From Liolophura sinensis (Eukaryota > Mollusca > Polyplacophora > Chitonida > Chitonidae): a stretch of 64,000 bases of DNA. Location: assembly GCF_032854445.1 (NCBI RefSeq), contig NC_088301.1, forward strand, positions 4,639,703 through 4,703,702, written 5' to 3'. How positions within the stretch are numbered: the first letter of the stretch is position 1; every line of letters begins with the position of its first letter. The notes under the pieces are model-generated. The model was not told the origin of the DNA. It did no database searches and was given only the letters and a program-made list of their open reading frames with translations. Shown piece after piece: positions 12,478 through 23,400 of the stretch. Made by a program: the position numbers and the translations under genes.

Positions 12478-13035
12478 CAACTTAACAAGTTGTACACCAC
12501 TTCGTATACTCACCGTATCAAGTTGTACATCATTCTGTTTACTCATTATAACATGCTGTACACCTCCCTGTATACTCACTGTAACGGGTTGTATGCCACT
12601 CTGTATACTCACTGTAACAAGTTGTAGACCACTTTGTATACTCACTGAAACAAATTGTATGTCACTTTGTATACTCACTGTAACAAGTTGTATGTCACTC
12701 TGTATACTTACTGAAACAAGTTGTATGCTACTCTGTACACTCACTGTAGCAAGTTGTATGTCACTCTGTATACTCACTGTAACAAGTTGTATACCACTTT
12801 GTATACTCACTGTAACAAGTTGTATGTCACTCTGTATACTCACTGTAACAAGTTGCATGCTATTCTGTATACTCACTGTAGCAAGTTGCATGCCACTCTG
12901 TATACTCACTTTAGCAAGTTGTATGTCATTCTGTATACTCACTGTAACAAGTTGTATGTCACTCTGTATACTCACTGTAACAAGTTGTATACCACTCAGT
13001 ATATTCACTGTACACGATGTGTACCAATCTGTATA
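12478..13035. repeat. minisatellite, 33-bp unit, ~17 copies
   Basis: The unit starts ACTCACTGTAACAAGTTGTA and ends with GTCACTCTGTAT-like sequence; 33 bp. Because 33 is a multiple of three and the unit lacks stops in several frames, long open frames appear on both strands (12392-13090 plus, 12472-13038 minus). Their 11-residue period is simply the DNA period. Confidence 0.93.
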
Positions 13036-13254
13036 CAATATGTTGAACCACGTTTATTCCACGAAGTACACCACACTTTATCCGACATAAACGCTACCAC
13101 GATGTATGTAAACAATAGTGTAAATATGGGCAGGTTGTATACCACGCTATTCATCGCACTGAACCGTGACGTATACTACGAAATATACCACATGGCGCAC
13201 GCTGTATACCACGCCACACAAGATTGTATACCACGCTGTTTGAGGTTGTATACA

Positions 13255-13925
13255 ACCTAACAAAACATCGATGTACCACGCAAAACATTGATGTTTACTT
13301 ACACCGCCACACCACATCAACTTGTATACCAGACTGTGTCACGTTGTATACAACAGTATACCACACTAAATATCGATGTTTACTACACCGCCAAACCACA
13401 CCAGGTTGTATACCAGACTGTGTCACGTTGCATATAGCAGGATATCACGCTAAGCATCGATGTTTACTACACCGCCAAACCACACCAGGTTGTATACCAG
13501 GCTGTGTCACGTTGTACAGAACACGGTACCACGCTAAACATCGATATATGCTAGACCGCCAAACCACACCAGGTTGTATACCAGGCTTTGTCACGTTGCA
13601 TACAACAGTATACCACACTAAACATATATGCTGGACCGCCAAACCACACCAGGTTGTATACCAGGCTGTGTCACGTTGCATACAACAGCATACCACACTA
13701 AACATCGATATATGCTAGACCGCCAAACCACACCAGGTTGTATACCAGGCTGTGTCGCGTTGTATACAACAGTATACCACACTAAACATCGATATATGCC
13801 AGACCGCCAAACCACACCAGGTTGTATACCAGGCTGTGTCACGATGTACAGAGCACGGTACCACCCTAAACATCGATATATGCTAGACCGCCACACCACA
13901 CCACACCAGGTTGTATACGACACTG
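13255..13925. repeat. minisatellite, 84-bp unit, ~8 copies
   Basis: The phrase ACCACACCAGGTTGTATACC recurs at about 13395, 13479, 13563, 13644, 13728 and 13812 (spacing 84, once 81). The unit includes CTAAACATCGATATATGC and ACCGCCAAACCACACC. It shares the GTTGTATACCA core with the neighbouring 33-bp array, with a degenerate bridge at 13036-13254. Open frames on both strands are array artefacts. Confidence 0.93.
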
Positions 13926-14802
13926 TGCATCTGCATGAACGAGTTTTGCCCTGGACGTTAGTATGTTGCACAGAGTAAAAAAAATTATCAGTTTAGTTAC
14001 AAATAAACATTGGTCAAATGATAATTGCCAGTCGAAATAAAAACAGACACAAAAACTAGCATATTTGTTTGTATGAAGTTATTTCTGTATGCAGTGCTTT
14101 GTTTAGTTACATTAACAGTGATATCAGATTCGTGATACAGGACTGTGTTATGACTATCGGTGCATCACCGATGTTTAATAAACAGCTATATATGTATGCA
14201 CGAGCATGCGTGCACTCATGCAGGAACCCATTAGTTTTTGCTCTAGTTTTATGTATAGGCATGAGAGATCCCAGATTTATATCCCTGGTGTCTATAGAGT
14301 TATTAATTTAATGCCAAGACTTCAATAGCTACAAGGTAAGACTGAAGTTATGCTCGACCCATCTGCATGTGCGAATCCATTCCAGTTGATATTTTCTCGC
14401 TTCCCCTTATACCACATCGAGAATTTTGCAATGCAGCCTCAGCGAGGTGCACTATTTTTTTAAAAATAGAATGGGGCCACCGTTTGAAAAAGATACAATT
14501 ATCAACTAAATATAACTAATTAGCTACTGTTAGATAAATAAAAATAAGTAGGTAACCAAATAAACACACATATTCCACATTTAGAACAAATTAGCTGGAT
14601 TTCCAGTATACACGTGTACACATGATTATACATTGCATTGCCTGTAGATTGTGGTTTGAACGTGTTTATGTGGAGATGAATATACAGACACTGACTGGCG
14701 TCAAAAGGAGGCTGATTCTATGTGGAACAACAATACGTCTTTACGACGCTCACAGAACCCTTTATTTTCAACGTTTATATATGTTTATGACTACCGGAAC
14801 CC
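13926..14802. other. gene-free AT-rich stretch
   Basis: No gene recognised. A short phrase at about 14045-14095 (ACACAAAAACTAGCATATTT and on) recurs with changes at about 14846-14896 inside the next element, so this looks like old dispersed-repeat debris. Confidence 0.4.
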
Positions 14803-15085
14803 TAACGGCCTCCATAGCCGAGTGGTTAGTATACTAGCCAATGAACACAAAAACTAGTACGTTTGCTTTTGTAAAGCTATTTCTATATTCCAGAATCGCC
14901 TTGTAAGAACCGATGCAGTGCTTTAGCGAGATGCATTCCCACGTTAATGCCAGGAGAATCTCTCCAATACCATCATTGTGAGTTTCTGTCCAGTTCCCTT
15001 TGATCAGAATGCAAGCCGCACGGTCGTATAAGTGAAATATTCTCGAGTACGACGTAAAGCACCTGTCAAATAAATAAATAAATCT
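14803..15085 (+). mobile_element. SINE-1-related composite copy
   Basis: The left end is a tRNA-like head, GGCCTCCATAGCCGAGTGGT then TAG, with an A-box pattern. The right end is the SINE-1 tail: GTCGTATAAGTGAAATATTC, GAGTACGACGTAAAGCACC, then CAAATAAATAAATAAA. The middle does not match other SINE-1 copies, so it is either a subfamily or a copy with foreign sequence inserted. Confidence 0.6.
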
Positions 15086-16058
15086 TACCTGGCATGAGCG
15101 TACTGATATGTTGACATAAACCTATATATCACGTTAAAGCTATAACCTGTCTTACATGTACATGAGTGTACTGGTGTATTCAATCACGAACGTACAGCTG
15201 TATACACTTAATTATATGTCCAACCTTACGCGAGTGAACGGATGCATCGCAACCTGAACCTATGTAAATCCACACATGTGAATGCACCAACGTACTCAAA
15301 CATGAACCTATACGCTTATATCTCAACCTACTTGTAACTGCGCCTTGCATAGTCAAACGTGAACGGAGCATTGTATTCAAGAATTGATGGCCCGTATAAC
15401 AACTATATGAATAGTGTAATCAGCGCATAGATACATATTAGAGCAGTCACTAGTTGGATCTTTATGGACCTGGTCTACGTGAAACTTCTTACACATATGC
15501 ACGATAATCTTAATAAGAAGGAACCACAAAGAAAACCCAGGAAGTGTCTGTCAGCTTACTCTCAGGTCGAGTGTATCAAAGGGTGTTAAGGGGGATTTTA
15601 TTATGTAGGTATTTTGTGACAAGGAATATCTTGCGATATAGATCAAACGATATTTATGACAATATCAAACCACTCTTATCTATATGCTTTAATCGTGATC
15701 CAGCTTTTGTCAAATTTTGACCCAATTCCCACCTCTTCTCAACGATATCGCCGCAAAATGATAAAACTGAGCAAGTCAGGACATACTATAATGTTACGGA
15801 TTCAATTGTTTGTAATAGTGTGATTCGGGTGACCTTTGAACTTGCGCGATTGTTCACACCATATACAATAACGGAAGATAGCGCGCACCTGTGACTCTCC
15901 AGTCAGAGGCACTATATACCGAACTGTCAGATTGCGTGTGATAAGGAGACACCAGTCACATGTGTATATAAGCTTGCTCAAGACTTGTCAACATGAATGT
16001 TGAAGAAAAGCATCGGAAAGCGGAACTAATATTGGGTAGGCCCAGAAAGGTTCATGTG
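15086..16058. other. gene-free stretch
   Basis: Single-copy-looking DNA; no exon, array or RNA gene recognised. Confidence 0.4.
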
Positions 16059-16158
16059 AATTTATTTATTTATTTGACTGGTGTTTTACGCCGTACTCAA
16101 GAATATTTCATTTATACGACGGCGGCCAGCATTATGGTGGGAGGAAACCTCATGTAAA
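16059..16158 (-). mobile_element. SINE-1 family copy, 5'-truncated, minus strand
   Basis: Starts with the reversed tail ATTTATTTATTTATTTGACT and runs through ACGCCGTACTCAAGAATATT to GCATTATGGTGGGAGGAAAC. Possible imperfect target duplication TCATGTGAA at about 16052 and TCATGTAAA at about 16152. Confidence 0.85.
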
Positions 16159-17329
16159 CTCACAGTCTGTAAAGCTTAAGACACGGTATTTATTCTACTG
16201 GTTGCACGCACGGTAACTTGTATGTTTCATTAGTGCAAAGCCAATCAACTAAAAAAGCTTTTATGCAATTTGTATACATCGAAGTTTGAAAGCAGAAGAA
16301 TCATTTATTAAGAATGACAATACGTGTTTTTACTAAATTCGTATACATGTACGTGTATGTCTGCGGGTACAAACCTGACAATGAACAAATGAAAACCCCT
16401 TTTTAATTATCACCAAACCTACATAAGATAAGATGATTTGCTAAATAACAAAATGCTAAAAGAAAAGGCATCTGCTAGCGTATAGTTGTTTGTTATTTTT
16501 TTTTATAATACGAACATTTTATTTTAAGTAGAGTGGAGGACAACGAGAATGTTGTGGCGTGACCCTTTGGGCCGCTGATAAAAGGGAGCTAACCCAACGC
16601 CTCAAACATTCAGACCCACCTACCCGCGCGCTTGAAATGATAACAAAGTAATCGTAACAGTAAACAATTCACGCGCTGATAACATGTTAACATTGTTCAG
16701 AGAAAATCAGATTTCATTTTTAATCTTCATTCCTACGGTTTTTTTTATTTTTATGCTTCGTTTTTCTTATATAGGGCATATATACTGGGGCCTACCATTT
16801 ACCAATGTGGTCGTACGTACATATAGTTGACATGATTTGAAATATCAATTGTAAAATTAAATGGCCCATAAATACGCAAGTCTTACCATTTTTGTTTCGT
16901 ACAAACCCGAATCGACGGTCAGACGTGTATGTGGTATATGGCCAAAGGGAAGCAACTCTACAGTCACATTTATTTCTGTACCCTTTTTACAGTTAACTCC
17001 CTTTGTAATTCACGTTGTAGTCGGAAGTCGGATGTTGACGTAAGCATGATCCAGATGATCTCATAAATTTGAGAATTGTTGGGGATTCCGTGTAGCAGGC
17101 CTAAAGGGCCTGCTAGGTTTTACTAAAGGTTTGTACCAAAGTTAGAAATGAGGTAGAATGGATTGTTAAATTTTACCAGTTCAATGATTTTACCGCTTTT
17201 ATCCATTGGAAGTAAGGGCGAAGAACAACAACAACAACAACGTCATATGGGCTTTGACAGCTGTAGTATAGATTCTCTCAAAAACCATTACGATTTCGTG
17301 TGATAACTTTTGAAGATTTCGTCTTTCAG
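16159..17329 (+). promoter_or_regulatory. upstream region of ARFRP1 with ETS-like and ATF/CRE-like motifs and a stem-loop
   Basis: No coding sequence. CGGAAGT (ETS-type) lies at 17022-17028 and TGACGTAA (ATF/CREB-type) at 17036-17043, a combination common in housekeeping promoters, about 300 bp before the ARFRP1 start codon. A perfect 9-bp inverted repeat with a 5-nt loop (TAGCAGGCC-TAAAG-GGCCTGCTA) lies at 17093-17115. A CAA/AAC microsatellite is at about 17226-17242. The bases just before the ATG (TCTTTCAG) resemble a splice acceptor, so a non-coding first exon is possible. The promoter assignment is inferred from motifs and position only. Confidence 0.45.
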
Positions 17330-17422
17330 ATGTACGCCCTCCTCTCCGGTTTGTGGAAGTACATGTTCCAGAAAGACGAATATTTCGTTTTGATTTTGGG
17401 ACTTGATAATGCAGGGAAAACC
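17330..17422 (+). CDS. ARFRP1: ARFRP1 coding exon 1
   Basis: 31 codons, from the start methionine to the P-loop GLDNAGKT; donor GTAAGT at 17423. Phase 0 end. Intron 1 (17423-18924) carries two SINE-1 copies. Confidence 0.97.
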
Positions 17423-20400
17423 GTAAGTTATTTTTATTTTCCCCTTTTTGTTGATATTTTCGAGCACCCTGGTTCTATCATTTTGTCATTTTTTATGCTA
17501 AGATCTACTTCATTACCTATCTCACCTGGGTTAAATTCCTTTATTTTCACCTCTGGTACTTTGTGTATTTATTTGATTGGTGTTTTCTGCCGCGCTAAAG
17601 AATATTTCACTCATATGACAGTGACCAGCATGGTGGGAGGAAAGATGGCTTGGGGGAAACCTACAGTGATCTACAGGTTGCTGGCAGGTCCCCATACATA
17701 TGGCCAGAGGCAACCAGCATGAACTGGACTTGAACTTACAGCCACTGCATTGGTGGGAAGCTTCCGGTCATTGTGCTTGGCTGTCGTGCTAACCCCTTCC
17801 TCCAGCACTTTAGTCGTGTGACCAAAGAATGTGTTGATGATTGGCTATGACATCTATGACAGCTATGACATCACTGCAAAAGTATGAATAGGCCTACCAA
17901 ATTTCATGCAGAGCCAAGAACAATTTTTCGATAGTTACATGTAGCACGAGATCATGAACTTAAGTAGAGTTATCAAAGTTGTAGTTTTCTTAGCAATATT
18001 GTCAATAATTAGGCTACCCACATCTTAGGAACAGTATTGGACCAAGCTTAAGTTCAGTCAGATACCGTTATTACAATCCTAGATCTGACAAAAAATGTAC
18101 ATTGTATTTATTTGTATTGTTACTGAACTCTATACTCAAGATATTTTTACTTATACAATGACAGTAAGTTTTAGAGGTTTAGCAACTTATTCCACATGTG
18201 ATGTACAAATAATACACACCATATTGGTGCAAGACAAATGGATCTCAACAAACATTAGAGTGTGCAAATGGCCACATGAGTATTACGGACTGGTCTTGGT
18301 CAGCAAAAAGTGAGTGCAGGGGAAATGTACAAATTCACCCCTTGTGTGTCTTTAGTGATCAAAAGTTACAGCCCACTCTTGTATTACATAGTATAGATAG
18401 GTGGCTCATACACACTAGACATAATTCTTCATTGTCAGGTGAATGAAAAATTGTTGACTGTGACATAAAGACCCAAGTAAACACACATACATGCATACAC
18501 ACTTGACACCAAACAATATTTTTGAGCAGGCAGCGGATGGACTTGGGTTCCCTCCAGGCTCTGCCCGGTTTCCTGCCAGCCTAATGCTGGCTGGCGTCAT
18601 ACAAGTGAAATATTCTTGAGTATGGCGTATAACACCAATCAGATAAATAAAACAATCAATGTCTTGAAACTAGTGAAATACTTGTTTTCTGGATGAAGTT
18701 GGAAGGATACTTTTTTTTCTATTTGCCTTCAGGCAGTATGGTATGACATGGATGAGAATACTTGAGGTGAAAACACCAGTATTTTATCTTTTGTCCCTTC
18801 TGAGTTTAACTACTGTAACCACGTTTCAGTTTGACATGTTCATTACCCGGGTATCCAGGGTTTCTCAATCTGAAGCCGTAATCATATCCACTAATGTTAA
18901 TAATATGAGACGTTTTATTTTCAGACCTACTTGGAACAGACAAAGACCAAATTCAACAAGAAGTACAAGGCCATGAACTTATCCAAGGTCACCACGACTG
19001 TTGGCCTCAATAGTAGGGTTTTCTGTGTTATTTGAAGGAGTTAAATGATTTACAAAGGATTATAGAAGATGAATGGATGTGTGAATTGATGTGTGGAAGG
19101 ATATGTGAATGGATGTGTGAATTGATGTGTGGAAGGATGTGTGAATTGATGTGTGGAAGGATTTGTGGATTGATGTGTGAATTGATGTTTGGAAGGATGT
19201 GCGAAAGGATGTGTGAATTGATGTGTGGAAGGATATATGAATGGATGTGTGAATTGATGTGTGGACGGATGTGTGAATGGATGCGTGGAAGGATGTGTGG
19301 AAGGATATGTGAATTGATGTGTGAATGGACTGTTATTTTTATTACAAACGCTAATTTTGATAAAATTTACTTCTCACAAATCTTTAGATCAGTCACATGA
19401 CCAGGTTGGGTGACTCTAAGCTAATTCATGTATTAATGAAAAAAAAATGATATGAACAGCTTAAAAAGAAAAAGAGAGAAAGATACAACTTGGAAGCAAA
19501 ACATACAATTTGACAACAGATGATTGGGCATGAAGCCTACAATACATGTACATCTTGTCGACTAAACCTGTTGTATTTGGCCGTATGTATAGGCTGAAAT
19601 AATATAGCTGTGTTTTCTGTTACAGTTGGTAAGATTGACATCGGCTCAACACGGCTCAACTTCTGGGACTTGGGAGGTCAAGAAGAGCTGCAGTCACTCT
19701 GGGATAAGGTCAGACACATCTTTACGTTATGCACTGGCATGTGTAGACACTTTCTCTGTGCACAGTCCACCATAGTTGTGGTAACGGAACGGAATGGACT
19801 ATTAATATATGGTCAAACAGTTGTCATCAAGTGTACTACAGAATGTAATTGGCTTCAAACGATGCTGTGAATGGGAACAAACTATTAAAATGAATCTGTG
19901 TTCAGGATTTCATTTTGATCTTGTCTGGTGCAGTATTCCGACTTCCTTCTTTACCTTATCTTACAGTATTGTGACTTCCTTCTTTATCTTGTCTGTTACA
20001 GTAGTGTGACTTCTTTCTTTACCTTGTCTGTTACATTATTCTGACTTCCTTCTTTATCTTGTCTGTTACAGTATTGTGACTTCCTTCTTTACCTTGTCTG
20101 TTACAGTATTCTGACTTCCTTCTTTATCTTGTCTGTTGCAGTATTCTGACTTCCTTCTTTACCTTGTCTGTTACAGGATTGTGACTTCCTTCTTTACCTT
20201 GTCTGTTACAGGATTCTGACTTCTTTATCTTGTCTGTTGCAGTATTCTGACTTCCCCCTTTATCTTGTCTGTTGCAGTATTCTGACTTCCCCCTTTATCT
20301 TGTCTGTTGCAGTATTCTGACTTCCCCCTTTATCTTGTCTGTTGTAGTATTCTGACTTCCCCCTTTATCTTGTCTGTTGCAGTGCTTTGGTTTCCTCATT

Positions 20401-23400
20401 TACCTTGTCTGTTGCAGTATTCTGACTTCCTTCTTTACCTTGTCTGTTGCAGTATTCTGACTTCCTTCTTTACTTTGTCTGTTACAGTATTCTGTCTTCC
20501 TTCCTTACATTGTCTGTTACAGTACCCTGACTTCCTTCTTTACCTTGTCTGTTACAGTACCCTGACTTCCTTCTTTACCTTGCCTGTTGCAGTATTCTGA
20601 CTTCCTTCTTTACTTTGTCTGTTGCAGTATTCTGACTTCCTTATTTACCTTGTCTGTTACAGTACCCTGACTTCCTTCTTTACCTTGTCCATTACAGTAC
20701 CCTGACTTCCTTCTTTACCTTGTCTGTTACAGTACTATGCTGAGTCCCATGCTGTCATCTATATTGTGGACTCCTCAGATCGAGAGAGAATAAGGGAGTC
20801 CAAACAAGCATTTGGTAAGGAGACATTGTCTTATCAGCAACTGATGATGTGTGGCCTGTTTTAGGAAGCAAATTTAATTATTAAGAATTTGTACATTGAT
20901 TACAAGTGGCCAGAACTGAATTGTTTGAGATATTTGTACCAGAACTTGAAACATTTGGAAATATTTATAACAAATAAATACAAACATTTTCTTGTCTGAA
21001 CCTCAATTTAGTAGGCATCCTTTCTAGTTCAGAAGTCTTAAGTGTTACTTCTGGAGTGTACTTCCCAATTAACACACTTACCCTTGTTTGTATCCACGTG
21101 TGGATAAATTCCTTACTGTCTTCTGTCTGTGTCATTGATATTGTCAACAAGGTGTGGAGATTTGCACCAGTAAAATAAATAAATACATCAGTTGAATTAC
21201 TGAGGTTCTATTCATGTTTGTCTTACCTGGCTTACAGTTGTGTGTGTGGAACAGCAATTTATCCCTGTGTTTGAGCAGCGTAATGCTGTGTAGTGTAGCA
21301 GCGTAATGGTGTGTAGTGTAGCAGCATAATGGTGTATAGTGTAGTGTAGCAGTGTATAATGTAGTCTAGCAGTGTAATGCTGTGGAGTGTAGCAGCATAA
21401 TGGTGGGTAGTGCAGCAGTGTAATAGTGTGGAGTGTAGCAGCGTAATGGTGGGTAGTGCAGCAGCGTAATGGTGGGTAGTGCAGCAGCGTAATGGTGGGT
21501 AGTGCAGCAGCGTAATGGTGTGTAGTGTAGTGTAGCAGCATAATGGTGTGTAGTGTAGCAGCATAATGGTGTGTAGTGTAGCAGCATAATGCCGTATAGT
21601 GTAGCAGTGTAATGCTGTGGAGTGTAGCAGCGTGATGGTGGGTAGTGCAGCAGCGTAATGGTGTGTAGTGCAGCATCGTAATGGTGTGTAGTGTAGTGTA
21701 GCAGCGTAATGGTGTGTAGTGTAGCAGCATAATGCCATATAGTGTAGCAATGTAATGCTGTGTAGTGTAGCAGCATAATGCTGTGTAGTCTAGCAGCGTA
21801 ATGGTGTGTAGTGTAGCAGCGTAATGGTGTGTAGTGTAGCAGCATAATGGTGTGTAGTGTAGCAGCGTAATGGTGTGTAGTGTAGCAGCATAATGCCATG
21901 TAGTGTAGCAGTGTAATGCTGTGTAGTGTAGCAGCATAATGCTGTGTAGTGTAGCAGCGTAATGCCGTGTAGTGTAGAGGCCTAAGGGTGTAGTGTAGCA
22001 GTGTAATGCTGTGTTGTGTAGCAGCGTAATGGTGGGTAGTGCAGCAGCGTAATGCTGTGTAGTGTAGCAGTGTAATACTGTGTAGTGTAGCAGCGTCATG
22101 CCGTGTAGTGTAGCAGCCTAATGGTGTGTAGTGTAGAAGCCTAATGGTGTGTAGTGTAGCAGTGTAATGCTGTGTAGTGTAGCAGTGTAATGCTGTGTAG
22201 TGTAGCAGTGTAATGCTGTGTAGTGTAGCAGTGTAATACTGTGTAGTGTAGCAGCGTAATGCCGTGTAGTGTAGCAGCATAATGCCATGTAGTGTAACAG
22301 CTTAATGCCATGTAGTGTAGCAGCATAATGCTTTGCCGTGTAGTGTAGCAGCATAATGCCGTGTAGTGTAGCAGCGTAATGGTGGGTAGTGTAGCAGTGT
22401 AATGCTGTGTAGTGTAGCAGTGTAATGCTGTGTAGTGTAGCAGCGTAATGCCGTGTAGTGTAGCAGCGTAATGCCGTGTAGTGTAGCAGCATAATGCCGT
22501 GTAGTGTAGCAGCATAATGCCGTGTACTGTAGTAGCATAATGCTGTGTATGGTAGCATTGTTACAGGTTTATCATGAACGTTTTGGAAATGATGTTTGAG
22601 TACAGATTCACAAACTTTTATGTTCTTTTCCCAGACTTGCTGATCACAAATGAAGCTCTGGGTGGACTGCCATTGTTGAGGTTTCTTGTTCTTTTCCCCA
22701 GACTTGCTGATTACAAATGAAGCTCTGGGTGGACTGCCACTGTTTATGTTTCATATTCTTTTCCTCAGACTTGCTGATCACAAATGAAGCTCTAGCTGGA
22801 GTACCACTGTTGATGCTGGCCAACAAACAGGATTTAGAGGTAATATGAGTGGCATAACAATTAAAAGAGGCGTTCATTCAGTGTGATTGTCAAGTTGAAT
22901 TTGACGAGTTTAACATAACATTTCATGCGATTGTAGCATTTGACAAATCACATCGTGATTTGAAAAGGGGCTTATGAAATGTACCTGTCAGTATTCATTC
23001 CACTTGTTGAATTCGACCAGTTGATGTGACAAACATCACTGAGTGAATACAATGTTATGGAGGGAGGAAACCTCAAACTGAAAAGAGCATTATGTTTTTG
23101 TCACAGTTTAGTTCTAATTAAGTGAAGTCACATGTTTGAATTTTTCAGTGAATAGTTGTTCAGTAAATAAATTTATGAAGTTTATAAATAAATAAAATTT
23201 GTTTTATTGTATAAGCCCGAGCAAATGTACATGCACACAGCATGCATTTGTCTCCACAGTTGGTCCTCATTCTAGATTTAATATACATGTAGACTCTTAA
23301 AGATTGCATTAAACTATAGACTTCTTGGAAGGGAGCCAGCAGAAGCTCATTTTTGTAACACATTGTAACACATTTGTAACACTTGAAGATAATTGCCCTA

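Noticed and set aside
12392-13978. Several long frames on both strands across 12.4-14.0 kb
   Set aside because: They match the 33- and 84-bp arrays, both divisible by three and free of stops.
14803-14840. Possible tRNA gene (CCGAGTGGTTAG A-box)
   Set aside because: No matching B box or acceptor stem follows at tRNA distance; it is the head of a SINE-like element.
17300-17329. Alternative ARFRP1 start ten codons upstream
   Set aside because: In frame, but the family begins at the MY-LLSGL start, and the bases before 17330 look like a splice acceptor.
21212-22558. Minus-strand open frames of up to 304 codons, rich in Tyr/His/Thr/Leu
   Set aside because: They lie wholly in the 23-bp array in ARFRP1 intron 4; the product period is only the DNA period read in rotating frames.
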